Positions 9,521 through 20,600 of a stretch of 64,000 nt of DNA are shown piece after piece. The position numbers and the translations under genes were made by a program. Position 1 is the first letter of the stretch; the number at the start of each line of letters is the position of its first letter. The notes below the pieces were generated by a model. That model saw only the letters and a list, made by a program, of their open reading frames with translations. It had not been told where the DNA came from and did not search any database. The DNA comes from Azolla caroliniana (taxonomy: Eukaryota > Polypodiophyta): contig JBHGNT010000016.1 in the NCBI GenBank assembly GCA_043228905.1, forward strand, positions 11,222,001-11,286,000, in the 5' to 3' direction.

Positions 9521-9558
9521 CTTGGCACGCCCGTGGGACAGGACTTTGTCCGTCGGAC
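9521..9558 (-). other. Gypsy C 3' internal terminal motif
   Basis: On the minus strand this ends gtcccacgggcgtgccaag directly before the LTR start TGTTGTCC. On the plus strand it looks like a primer site (ttggcacgcccgtgggac), but orientation of all coding frames shows it is the 3' internal end. It is the inverted counterpart of the primer motif at the other end. Confidence 0.75.
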
Positions 9559-9636
9559 CCACGGTTTACCATGGATTTGGCAAAACAACACAAATTACAA
9601 AAATTGCCCGTTCCTACGAGGGCTTATAGGTTGGTT

Positions 9637-12600
9637 TTATTCCTCTTCCAATATGTCGAGGATATCCTCTGGGGCGTGGGGTTGGCCTAGTTGCTCAGCA
9701 GGTGGGGTTAGTGATGGAGGTTGTGTTGCCGAATTGGGGATGGCGGTGTCGTCGTGTGTGCCCTCCTCTGTTGGGACCGATTCAGGCAGAGTCGGGGTTA
9801 TAGTCTGTGGCTCCGGTGCGATGTGGGGGTCTGTAAGGGCAAATTCCTCCGGTCTAACTGCCGTGGTGAGTGGCTCGGTTGGGATGTGGAGGTCGATAGG
9901 GGCCGATTGTTCCGGTCGAGCTACCGTGGGGAGTCACTCAGTTCCTTGCTCGGTGGTTGTGGGAGCTCTGTGACTCCCGGTAGTGAGTCGTTCTTCCTCG
10001 TACGCTTCGGCTTCTAAATGAAACACCATTAGATCGTCGTTGAATTCCTCCTAGAGTTGCTCAATGGCCACGGTGTGGGATGTTGCCAAGGTATGATATT
10101 CTTCTGTTAAGTCTTCACGGAGAGTTTGGATGCTGGTGTCATCCATCTTGTAAAACCCTCGTCCCTCCTTCCGTCAGTTCTCAACATCCGCGCGTAGTAT
10201 GTGTAGGTCCACGGCTTGGACTGACTACTCCTGCCAGACATGGTCAAGCGTTTCTTTGATCTTCGTGGTGAATTGCTGGCGATACTTGTGGATTAGGGTC
10301 TTGATTTTGGTATCATCCATGTCGATGCTCGCACGGTGAACTTCCAGTGCCTCCCTTGCAGCCTTGGCTTCGGCTTGGCTTTTGCGGGCGAAGAGTGCTA
10401 AAGTAGCTTGATTATCTTTTGCTTTTTCAGTGATGAGCGCGATGGTCTGCTCATAACGGTTGGTGAGCTGAGCTACAGTTTCGTCCCTTTCCTGTCGCCA
10501 AGCGTCCCGGTGTTGTTCTTTGACGGCGATGTGCTCGGTTTGCAACTGGTGATATGTATCGGAAATTTTTGCTCGTTGCTCCTCCGAGATCCTCCACTTT
10601 TGCATATGTTCATTGGCCATGTCCTGGAAGGCTCTTTGATGACGTTGTAATTCCTGGTTGTCTGCGAGGAGCTCTTGTTCCCGTTGGCTATTCCACTCGA
10701 TTTCTTTGATGAAACGTTCTTTAGCCTCAGTGATAGGGACTTGGAGGGTCATCACCTCTCGTTCTTGTGCTTCAAGCGCGGCCGACCTTTCAGCAAGTAG
10801 TCGCTTGAGGTTCGTTTTGCGGCTCGCGGCTTGTTCCCGTTGCTGGCCAAGAATGTTGTTGTGGTTCTGTTCTGCCAACTTGGCCAGAGCGATCTGGGCC
10901 TGAAGCTCCTCCTGATAGTCCCTAAGGGGAGGTCTTGTCTGGGTTGCCGCTTGCTGGATTTGGGCCGAGGACTCCCTGTCTGTCTGTGTCGCTCGTTCCA
11001 TGACGACCGGAGGTGGTGGCGTTTGCGTGGAGGCTTGGTTGGTTTGGGGGTGCGGGCTGATATCTGCCCGTGACGATGGCTCACTTGTCTGTACCGAGTC
11101 CATCATTGTGCTGGCCTCGACCGTGGCTACCTCAGGGTGGGCAGTGTCGTCTTTGTGTGCGACAGTACCTTCAGCACTTGGGCTCGAGTTTGGAAGAGTG
11201 GCTGGTAGACAACGTCACTTGGCGCAGGGAGGATTAAAGGGCGGTTGTTGCTGCGTGAATGTCGTCAGTTTCTCCTCGGCGGCTTGCCATAGGTCAGTAG
11301 CCCGTTTGGCTTGCTGATGCGCCGTTTTGATCCGTCGGGCCATTTCCGTGGCTGCCCGAGTAGTGTGGTGTAGATTGTGATATGCCTCGACTAAGGCCAT
11401 ATTCAGATCCAGTAGTTCCATGAGGAGCAAAGCATTTTGTACTTGCTTCTTCCGTCCTATCTTCTGTAAGGCTCAATCCTCGTGAGGTTTGATTTCACCC
11501 ATTAGAGCGCGTTGAATCATCTTCGTTTCAGCGTGCTCCTCATCCATACGAGCGACGGCAGCTACTTGGGCACGCGTGAGGAAATCCATTAACTCGTAAG
11601 TTGTGCCCAGTCGAAGTAGTGCACTGAACTCGTATGCCTCCACGGGGAGATCTTTGTAACCGAGGACTTCCTCCTCTGATATCTACGTGGTTTGTCCATG
11701 CTCGACCGTACCGACTTGGAGCCATGACTCCATTGGTACTATGTCCGTGGAGGTGGGGCTGGCCTCTTTTGATTTCTGACACTGGTCACCTTCGGTTTCT
11801 GTGGTTGCCTCTTGAATGATGCGGCGACTTTTTGACGGCTGATCCTGTGCATCTGGGGCCGGTGGTGTTGGCTCCTCGACATGTTTCCTCTTTTGCTGCC
11901 GGATGGCGGAGGGCTGCTGGCTTGTGGGCCGTGGGCTCGGTTGTGGAGAGGTCATTGATGTCCTTGGTGGCCTCTGGCGTATGGTGACATCCTCGGGGAT
12001 GGCCTCCTCGGCCTCATCCCATTCGACACGGATTGCTGTTACTGCCTATTGTTTTTGTGTTTTTGGTGGGGGTGGGGCCGAGGCGGAAGCGGAAGCGGAA
12101 GCGGGGTTCTGAGCGCTTGAGGGAGGTGGAGAAGACGAGGGGTCTTCCCATTCTTCCTGGGTTATCTCCAAAATCTTCTCTCGTTGTTTCCTTGGTGGTG
12201 GTGGAGAGGTCAGGATGCGATGAGGGGAAACCGAAGGAGGTGGGTAGAGGACTGTAAGGAAGTGATTGATCACAGGCAACAAACGCTTACTGGTTTGGAA
12301 GGAGTCGAGCGCTGCGCGGATTCCTTCACCTGTGATGATTCCCCAGTAGATTTTGTTTCCCTCGTAGGCACTGATAATGATCGCCGCTTTGCTCTGTGGC
12401 ATACTTGTAGGGTTGGTATACACGAACGCATACTCCATCAGGATGCGAGCGAGTTCTCTGAATGCCTTGTTGGATCCACCGTAAGTGCGATAGGCTTTAC
12501 CAGATATGGAATACGCACCAAAGTCTTCCTTCAGGGTTGTGGAAGGGGGAATCTCGACTTCATGATCACCTCCTCGCTTCAGGTCTAAGGCAACACGAAT

Positions 12601-12747
12601 CATATTGTTGGTGACTGTGTCCAGGTGAATTTGGCGTGCGACCGCTTGGGCATTAGGGTGTGCAGGGGCATCGATCACCTTTAAATAACCACCCAATCCT
12701 TGTTCCTGAAGCCAGGAGCAGGTTTCCTGTGAAGCTGCAAGAGGCAT
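9637..12747 (-). pseudogene. Gypsy C third reading frame: conserved N-terminal domain plus coiled coil, function unknown
   Basis: A single reading frame of 1036 codons with no frameshift, starting at the methionine at 12747 and ending at 9637-9639 after EDILDILEEE. It lies downstream of integrase on the same strand. Residues about 10-185 form a domain shared with the Gypsy D frame: FGAYSISGKAYRTYGG (about 12475-12522), FRELARILMEY, MPQSKAAIIISAYEG. A Pro/Ser-rich hinge follows, then a SEEEVLGYKDLPVEAYEF segment shared with the 59.3-kb fragment, then a long Gln/Glu/Arg-rich coiled coil. No signal peptide or membrane segment is visible, so it is unlike an env protein. About eight in-frame stops break it, most at positions where the Gypsy D protein or the sense suggests a lost CAG, CAA or CGA. 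Confidence 0.85.
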
Positions 12748-13269
12748 AATGGACTCGGGGTTCTACTGTGTGGAAGATTGGGGAAGGAGTATTCGACCAG
12801 GCCGAGACAGAGTGAGGGAAGGAGATGGTTGTGGTGCGGCAAAGGGGCTACGAGGACAAGAGAGGGCTTGTGAGCAAGAGCGGTGGGAGCGATGAACGCG
12901 CTGAGAGCAAGAGGAGTCTTGAGAGTGTGGGAGCGATGAAAGCTAGGTGTGCAAGAAAACGTCTGTGTGTGGGGTGGGCTTGGGGTAACTGTTTTTTAGT
13001 GAATGCCTAGGGTTTTGTGCATGAAGAGGAGCCTGGAGATTCCTGGGCATGGATGCCATAATAGGATATTATGGCCATGTGTCCTAGGGAGTTAGTGCTT
13101 TGCCTTGGATGTTGTGCATGTGCCTTTAAATACCTAAGTGAATGTGAAAGTGGCTAATGTGTGCCTCCAAACATGACGTGATTTGGGTGATGTGGTAAGT
13201 GGTGTAGGTGGAACTAACTAATTCCTAAAACTATGCCTAATCCTACCTAATGTCTACTTTGGAATGTTG
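12748..13269 (-). other. Spacer between Gypsy C integrase and third frame
   Basis: About 520 bases without coding signal between the end of integrase and the third reading frame. Gypsy D has a matching spacer (24516-24887). It is where a splice acceptor or internal promoter for separate expression of the third frame would be expected, but I see no decisive signal. Confidence 0.5.
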
Positions 13270-14518
13270 GTGGGTTCTTACCGAGGGGACGCGTGGCCTC
13301 CTTCGTGGCATTGTCCGTGTCATGAGACTCGGCGAAAGGGTTGGCTGGGGTATTTCCCTGGTACGGTCGCAGTCGGAATCCATTCACCCAGCTTTTGACA
13401 ATTTCCAAAAGGGGCCGAGCTAGAACGTGCCATTAAACTCGTCAATAATCCAGAAGGGGTCAGTCCATCGAAATCGTAACTTTCCAGGCATAGTGTCGAG
13501 TCACGTCTGGAAAACGAGGACCGGTTTGCCGATGGTCAGTTCTTGTTCCAATCCTTTCCGATGTCGGTCCACAAAGGCTTTCCGTTGTTGTTGACGCTGT
13601 TCAAGTTGGGCCTTGCTCGCTACTTGGTCCTCGCCAAGTTCGAGGATTTGTTCCAGCCTCAATTGTTCGGATTGGGCCTCAGGGAACTGTGCTTTAACTT
13701 AAACTCGGAGACTCGGAACTTGGAACTCGATGGGCATAACGGCTTCGAGACCAAAAGCCATCTGAAAGGGGGTGGATTGAGTGCTCATTTTGAATGTAGT
13801 GCGATAAGCCCATAGTGCACTCTGGAGCTTGTCATCCCAATCGGTGCGGTTCTCGTTGACGATCTTCTTCAGGATTGTTTGATTCTGCCAATCCGTTTGC
13901 CTGCGGGTAATATGGTGTACTTTTCTTATGTACCACCGGGTAGTGTGTCGTAAGCTCGCGTATTATATGATTTATAAAGTGCCCACCTTGGTCACTAACG
14001 AGCTCAATTGGGCATCCATAACGGCACCAGAGATGTTCGTACATGAATTTGGCCGTGGATGCTACCGTGTTGTCTCGTAGAGCCTTTGCCTCGACCCATT
14101 TTGTGCAGTAGTCCGTGGCCACGATGATATACTTATTACCGGTTCGGGCCGCGGCTGGTTTGAAGGGTCCCACAAAATCTAACCCCCAATTTTGAAATGG
14201 TTCCAATGGAAGAATGGGTTGGTGTGGCATTCGAGCTTGTTCCATCGGCTGTCCCAACCGTTGGCACAAGTCGCACTATTGGCAGAACTCGTGGGCATCC
14301 TTTTTCATTGTAGGCCACCATAACCCACTTTGCCATACTTTCCTTGCCGTGGACTCTCTGGCGTAGTGTCCGCCGGCGACTCCTAGGTGGGCCTCTTGGA
14401 GGATGGCCTTCTTCTCAAACTGCCCGACACCATATTCTGTCCGAGCCTTTGTGGTAGAGGATGTCGAAAACGAGACAAAAGTTGCAGCTACGTACTGCGA
14501 GTCGTTTCCGTACATCAA
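13270..14518 (-). pseudogene. pol: Gypsy C integrase
   Basis: The HHCC zinc-binding region is visible (GVAGGHYARESTARKVW, then CDLCQRLGQPMEQARMPHQP). The catalytic core shows all three acidic residues: IIVATDYCTKWVEAK, SDQGGHF and ANGLAES. The C-terminal part (WAYRTTFKMSTQSTPFQMAF, then GKPVLVFQT and PGKLRFRW) runs to about 13270. A stop lies just before CDLC at about 14277, a small deletion after GLAESN near 13880 shifts the frame, and further stops follow. Integrase would join element cDNA to host DNA. Confidence 0.92.
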
Positions 14519-14560
14519 GGGCCATGTGATCGGGAGGCAAGCCCGTACTAAGGAAATGGG

Positions 14561-16513
14561 TCATCTCCGTGATCCATTCATCTTCTTTGTCGTCTTGTAG
14601 CGTTGTGAGATGAAATAGGCCGGCATCGGGAAATTGTCATACGTGGGCTCGGCAGGGTTTCCTGACTCGAGGCGGCTTAGGTAGTCAGCGACGGCGTGTT
14701 GGACTCCGGGTCGATGCTGTATATGAAAATCAAAATCTTGTAATAGGAGCATCCATCAAGCCAGTCTACCTGTCAGGGCTTGTTTATTGACCAGGTAAAG
14801 GAGGGCCGAGTGATCGACGTGAAATGTGAATTTTCGGCCTAAGAGGTAATGCCAAAATTTACTGATGCTGTAGATCATACCGAGGGCCTCTCGTTTGGTG
14901 GTTGAATAGTTCTTTTCCGTGGCTGAGAGACGTCGGCTAGCATAATACACTGGCCGATACCAATTTGGGGGCGTGCATTGCATAAGATCGCTCCCAATGG
15001 CGATATCTGACGCATCCACGAAGACGTCAAAAGGTTCCGACCATATCGGGGGTTGTACAACCGGGGCATGCGAGAGCATTAATTTCAATCCATGGTAAGC
15101 CTCGTCCTCGATTGACGTCCATTGAAAGGGGAGTCGATGCACCGCCACGTGTATGTGTTGTCGCGAAATCGGCCAGGTGGCATATCATCCGGCTATGCCA
15201 TCTGATTTGTCCCAGAAATTGGCTGAGGCCTTTTGCGTTCGAGGGTGCAGGGGTGTTTAGGAAGGCTTGTACTTTATCCGGGTCCATGGCGATACCTTCT
15301 TAACTGACGATATGCCCGAGTAGGTTGCCACTTGTGACCAAGAACGCGCATTTTGCTGGGTTTAAACTTAACCGAGCTTGGCGACATCGATCAAGACAAA
15401 GACGTAACTGGGTCATGTGTTCCAGACGCTGACCATATACGGCGAAGTCATCGAGAAAGACTTGCATGAACGCCAAGATATACTCGTTGAAAATTTCGGT
15501 GATGATGTGCTGGAACGTGGCCGGCGCCGTTTAAAACCGAACATCATTACTTCTGCCATGAAAACACCCCATTCCGTGACAAATGTTGTTTTCTCCTGAT
15601 CATCCGGGTGCATTCGGATTTGGTTGTAACCACTGAACCCGTCTAGAAAGCTGTAGCATTCATGACCTGCCACCGTGTCGAAAACGCTATCCGTGAACGG
15701 GAGAGGGAATCCATCTGTGACCATTGCAGCATTAAGCTTGCGGTAGTCGACACAGACTTGGATTTTCCCGTTTTTCTTGGGGACGACTACGATTGGGCTT
15801 AACCATGTGGTATGTTTTACAGGTCGTATGAACCCGACTCGGAGGAGTTTGTCTATTTCTTCCTTGACCTCAGCTGCATAATTGGGGTTCATCCGGTATC
15901 GTCTTTGCTGAACCGACCGAGCATCGTGGAGAAGATGGATCTGGTGTTGGTAGTATTGAGGGTCCAAACCCTTCATATCCGTGTAAGACCAGGCGAATAC
16001 ATCCTGGTAATCGGTGAGTAAGTGTATGAGGGTTGCTCGTTCGCCGGCTGGTAAGTTATTAGCAATCTGTAGGGTGCGAGGGTTCTCGTCCGAACCGAGG
16101 ATTAGTGTTTCGAGCGTTGATGCCTTTACTCGTTGGGAGATGGCGAGTTCACGTTCAAAAGCATCTCGAGCGTGTCGTAATTCTGCGATGGTGGTGGGAT
16201 CGAGCTCATCCTCGGGAGGTGTATTCACCGTGACATCCTCGTCTAGAGGTGTGCCGACGGCCGTCATGGCGTCGATTTCGAAGAGAGGTATGATAGTGGG
16301 ATGGTCTTCTAGGAAGTCATCCACCTCGTCATCGGCTAACCCGTCGAGCATGTGCACCCCTTCCACATATAATGGTGAGGTGTTGTGGGGCGTGGTTACA
16401 CGTTCTTCGGTTATGGTCCAAACCTTGGTCTTTCCTCGACGAAACGAGATCATGTTGCGCTGCCAATGTTGTTTGATATTTGTTGTGCGCAACCATGGTC
16501 TTCCCAGTAACAT
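14561..16513 (-). pseudogene. pol: Gypsy C reverse transcriptase and RNase H
   Basis: Open for 366 codons from 16513: LLGRPWLRTTNIKQHWQRNM, then WSYTDMKGLDPQYYQHQIHL, VVVPKKNGKIQVCVDYRKLN and FLDGFSGYNQIRMHPDDQEK. A frameshift near 15530 (after MMFGFK) interrupts just before the FLDD catalytic box at about 15440-15450; the frame returns near 15130. RNase H follows with FDVFVDASDIAIGSDLMQ, YASRRLSATEKNYSTTKREA and HVDHSALLYLVNKQALTG, ending YLSRLES near 14675. Only one RNase H domain is seen. Confidence 0.93.
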
Positions 16514-16525
16514 TGGGTAAGCCCC

Positions 16526-17098
16526 CTATGCTTCGAGTCGTAATACAACGGCCGAGATAATGAACGTGTGGCCTTCGAGAATAAAGTCGAGGTGGCGGAT
16601 TAATCCGATGGGGCGAACCGATCGTGTGTTGGTCATCCGAAGCCAAAAGGGGCAAGGTTCCCATTGATTCATGCCGAGTTTATGACAAGTAGCCTCGCTG
16701 ATGACATTCACGCTAGAGCCACCGTCGATTATGCACCCATGCAGGTCCCTTCCTTTAATCATAATTTTTATGGCGGGATTCTATGCATACATGAGGGGTG
16801 GACCCGTTTCTGGCTCGATCAGGTGCACAGGTGGTGCTGTGGAATGGGTGTTGGCCATGAGTGTAGCCAAGGTGTCTCGAAACCACGGCATGAGTGGTAA
16901 GAGTTTATGCAGAGGCAAGGAGATCTTGGAACTGGTAAGGGCGTCCCATAGCTGGTCATCTTCTGTCGACGTGGATGGTGCCGAGGACGGTGTTGCTCCG
17001 ATGGTCACGTCTCCCATTTCTGTTTGCATCCGCACCACATTGTTTTTGTCGGCCGTATCCATCCATTCTTTGGCTGCTTGCCGGACTTCATCTTGCAC
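16526..17098 (-). pseudogene. pol: Gypsy C aspartic protease
   Basis: Continues in the same frame as reverse transcriptase, separated by a TAG after VVLRLEA (about 16528) and another stop after PPLMYA (about 16780). The active-site region is GCIIDGGSSVNVIS near 16705-16745, a DGGS variant of the retroviral-type aspartic protease motif. Gypsy D has the same variant. The segment upstream (EVRQAAKEWM...) links gag to protease. Confidence 0.88.
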
Positions 17099-17430
17099 TT
17101 GCCATGGGGTAGCCTAGGTTTTGCTGCGTGTTGTGACGTTTTGCATGTCGGCCATAATACTATTCATGGCAGGAACCTTTCCGCGGTCTATTGTTGGGCA
17201 TTGCGTAGCGTAGTGACCGGGTTGGTCGCACTTGAAGCAGGTAACGGCGGCCGAGTTGCTGGTGCCAGCCCGATCTATGTGTGTGGGGGGGTGCGGTTGA
17301 TTCCCAGCCTCGTGTGTTGGTAGGTTGGTCCAGGGCGCATTCGAGCTGTGATGTTCATTTTGCGGGGGGTCCTGACGACGGTTGTCGTTATTCCTTCTGT
17401 TGTTGCATGATCCTCGGTGAGAGTTGCGCC
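17099..17430 (-). pseudogene. gag: Gypsy C gag C-terminus with second zinc knuckle
   Basis: On the minus strand 17240-17199 encodes CFKCDQPGHYATQC, a CX2CX4HX4C nucleocapsid knuckle. Together with the knuckle at about 28620-28670 this gives gag two zinc knuckles, as in Gypsy D. The intervening Arg/Asp/Tyr-rich linker has been duplicated (next entry). Confidence 0.8.
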
Positions 17431-17925
17431 GATTATTACGAGAATTTCGCTGATCGTATCGGTCCTCCCGATCATCTTCATTCCGATCATAATCGTCGTT
17501 TGCCCGATACTAGTCATCGTGATAGCGATCGCAACGGTCGTCCGATCTCCATCAGTTGTTGTTTTGGTAACGGTTGTCGTCCTGACGGTAATCGTTGTCA
17601 TGGCGCTGTCTATCCGGCGATCGGGGTCGTTGGTTACCTTGGTTCCGGTTGGATTGTCGCTCATCCTGACGAGAGTATGTATCTCTGGGCTCGATCTGGC
17701 GAACCGGGGCCGTCGTTGTGCGATTGAGCATATTGTATTCACAATGCGCGACAGTGTGAGATCAGGACTGGCAAATCGGACACTGTGGCCGATGACGACA
17801 TTCGAGGGCTAGATCATTACGAGAATTTCGTTGATCGTATCGGTTCTCTCGATCATCTTCATTTCGATCATAATCGTCGTTTGCCCGATATTGGTCATTG
17901 TGATAGCGATCGCGGCGGTCATCCG
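17431..17925 (-). repeat. Tandem 381-bp duplication of the Gypsy C gag linker; the second copy is split
   Basis: Copy 1 is 17431-17811. Copy 2 starts at 17812 (gatcattacgagaatttcg against gattattacgagaatttcg), is cut at 17925 by the solo LTR, and resumes at 28394 to about 28662. The two copies differ by scattered substitutions. Copy 1 still carries the uninterrupted insertion site at 17540-17555 (gtccgatctccatc). The unit encodes the RNDxxDRYDR-type linker plus ALECRHRPQCPICQS of the first knuckle region. Confidence 0.88.
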
Positions 17926-18309
17926 TGTTAAACTCAGTGGTCGGCCACAACCGAGGAATAGGATTAACTCACAGAAAACAGGAAATACAAAATGCACGAA
18001 GACAATAGAGAGAAGGGTACACAGGATATTTTACGTGGAAAACCCTAAGTGGGAAAAAACCACGGGAGTCCTCAAACTCCAACTATCACTACAAACATAG
18101 ATGTACAATGGTGAAGCTACAAGGCAAACAACCTTGAGCTCACTGTCTTCGCCACAGGCGGCGGTAATACACAGAGGCAACGACCTCTTCGTCTCACTCT
18201 CTCTCTCTCTCTCTCTCTGCTGCTCTCTTCACTCTCTCTCTCTCGGCTGCTCTCTTCACTCTTGCACACATAAGAGTGGCAATACACAATAAGCAACAAC
18301 ATACATCAG

Positions 18310-18728
18310 TGTTACCGGCCGGCAAGGAGTCCAAAATACGGAGTGAAGGAATTAATTATATATGGTTGTAAATGAGCATAGTGTGGACGGACGGACTGGA
18401 AACGGTATGCCGTTCCAGATCCGGACGGATCCCGAATAGGTGCGATAGGCACCGTTTTGTACTACGGGCCGGAAACCTATTTAAAGGCCTGGACCCCATT
18501 GTAATGGCAGCGGATAATTAATAGAGCTTATGATGTTTATACTTCTGTCTTGATTTCCGTTCTGTAATTACTGTTATATCTTACGCGTGTAATTAACCAA
18601 AGCACTCTAATCGTGTAACCTACGTAAGTCGGTGTAATCGTTGAATCTTAATCCTATGCCGTAATCACCCTTTGGTGAAGTGTCTCCGTGACACCTTGTG
18701 TTAGGCCTTGTCCGGCTAGAGTGTAACA
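18310..18728 (+). repeat. Gypsy D 5' LTR (419 bp)
   Basis: TGTTACCGGCCGG...GAGTGTAACA with terminal TG and CA. A TATA-like tatttaaagg lies at about 18478-18487. It differs from the 3' LTR at two bases (near 18421 and 18490) and by one 4-bp ctac repeat unit. Confidence 0.95.
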
Positions 18729-18733
18729 CAGTT

Positions 18734-18750
18734 TTGGCGACCACGATTCC
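18734..18750 (+). other. Gypsy D primer-binding site
   Basis: ttggcgaccacgattcc lies five bases inside the 5' LTR. It differs from the tggcacgccc primer motif of Gypsy C and the non-autonomous element. The matching tRNA was not identified with certainty. Confidence 0.6.
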
Positions 18751-18779
18751 TGCGTTCTCGCAGCGAACGACGGTAATGG

Positions 18780-20600
18780 ATGACTAGACCAACGCACGAC
18801 TTGGTTACGGACCGAGCTCGACGCCTCGCCGAACGGCAAAGACGGCGTGAGACTTTCCAGCAAGCAGCGCAGGAAATTCGCTCGGATCGTTCGTTCTCCA
18901 ACGAGATCCGGAGAGTCGCGGAGGAATCTCTCCGGTTACGGCAAACTCGCGACCAGGACGACGGAAGCAGTCTAAGTAGTCTCCGGGAAACCGAACGCCT
19001 CCTGGAGGCACTGGCAAGCGGAGAAAACGAGGCAGAAGCCTTTTCAGCCTACGAATCGGATTCCGAAGGGGGATACAGCGTGCACACGAACTATCGGAGC
19101 AGCAACGATACCCCCGGCGGCCCGGAGGACGATGGGTCGAATACCGTGCCAACTCCAGAACCGGAACCGCTCAACCAGGGCTATCCGGAACCACAAACGG
19201 AAGCCGTCAACCCACCAACACCGGAAGTGGAAGAAGCAAAGCCACCGACACCAAAGAAAGAGCCGGCAAAAGTACCGGAAGGAGAGCCGGAAAAGGAACC
19301 GGAAAAAGCACCGGCAAAAGAACCGGAAGTGGAACCGGAGAGAAAACCGGAAAGATATCAACAAACGCCGCTAAACCGCGGCCTAATACTGGACGACGAC
19401 ATGCCGTTCCAATACTCAAAGTATCGCGATGATCCGGACGCGGAAGCGCATGTTCATGACTTCGAGCAGACATGGGAAGCAAATCACACGTCCCAGCGAA
19501 TGACACCGGAGGAAGAAGAACGCTCGAAGATAGCGGAATTCGGAGTCACGTTGGAGGGACCAGCGACACGATGGCGGCGGACGCAGGACCCGGCGACCAT
19601 CACAACCTTTGCAGAATTAAAAGCAAAATTCTTGCATTTTTTCCACAAGGAGGTCGACCAGACGACAATGGTGGGCCTGTTTTATACGATCTGACAGGAG
19701 GCAGGGGAAAGCAGTCCCCAATTCGTCATCCGTTTCCAACGAATGCATAGCCAGCTTGCCCGTGCACCCCCGGAGGAGGAATTACGGACGATATTTTTAA
19801 ACGCACTCCGGGAACCGTTACGCACGGTGTGTACGGTGATCGACTTTCGAGGATGCACCATCGACCAGGTCATTGACCGGGTCAGAGAAATGGAAAAGTC
19901 AAGCTCATGGCTTACGCTGGGAACGCTGCAACGGGCGTTACCCACCGAGGAAGATCTCCGGTTCCGGCAGGCAATTCAATGCACAATCTGCTTGAATGCC
20001 GGACACTCGGCAGTGGAGTGCACCATGCGAACCCAGTGTGTGATTTGTCAATCCAAGAGTCATACAACGGACCGGTGCGAGTATAACCTGTTAAACCGAC
20101 AAGCACCACCCGTCCGACGGATCGAGCCAAGAAGCAGCCGAGACGAAGAGGACTATCGTTGGCAAAGAATGAACCGGTACCAACCGGCACAGGATGTCCG
20201 GTACGGAGACAGACAAGAGAATGATGGCCGGTACGGGAATCGGCGTGATAACTACGACCGGTATGATCGATCGGACCGTTATCGGGAACCCAACAGATGA
20301 CACGAGCAATACGACAGAGACCATTCCCCTGGTTACCGAAGGCACCAGGAGGACTACGACCGATTTTACGATCCACCACGACCGGACTACCGAAATAAAA
20401 AGAATAATAAGAAACGCAATTTCAAGTAAGGTGGTCACACTAGGGACCCGGAACAGGGAACCCCAAGGAGCCAACCGGCACAGAACGCACCACTCACTAC
20501 GGGACCGACTCCGGATACCAGCAAAGCTGAATCCAGCAATACTCGTAAAGAATACTGCTATTACTGCAGGCAGGAAGGCCACTACAGTAACCAGTGCCCG
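18780..20600 (+). pseudogene. gag: Gypsy D gag with two zinc knuckles
   Basis: Starts at ATG 18780 and shares one frame with pol. It is rich in Arg and Glu at first, then a Pro/Glu repeat (EPEKEPEKAPAKEPEVEPER, about 19260-19340). The capsid region follows (HVHDFEQTWEANHTSQRM; EPLRTVCTVIDFRGCTIDQV), with the first knuckle CTICLNAGHSAVEC (about 19981-20022), a Tyr/Arg/Asp-rich linker and a second knuckle CYYCRQEGHYSNQC (about 20556-20597). In-frame stops at 19692 (TGA), 20298 (TGA) and about 20439 (TAA) break it. Each stop is one C-to-T step from Arg or Gln, and Gypsy C reads MRQE where the first stop lies. Confidence 0.9.

Noticed and set aside
9521-9540. Plus-strand primer-binding site next to an LTR, suggesting a plus-strand element starting at 9.0 kb
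   Set aside because: All coding frames to the right are minus strand, and the same motif reversed precedes the 3' LTR of two plus-strand elements. It is the 3' internal end of Gypsy C.
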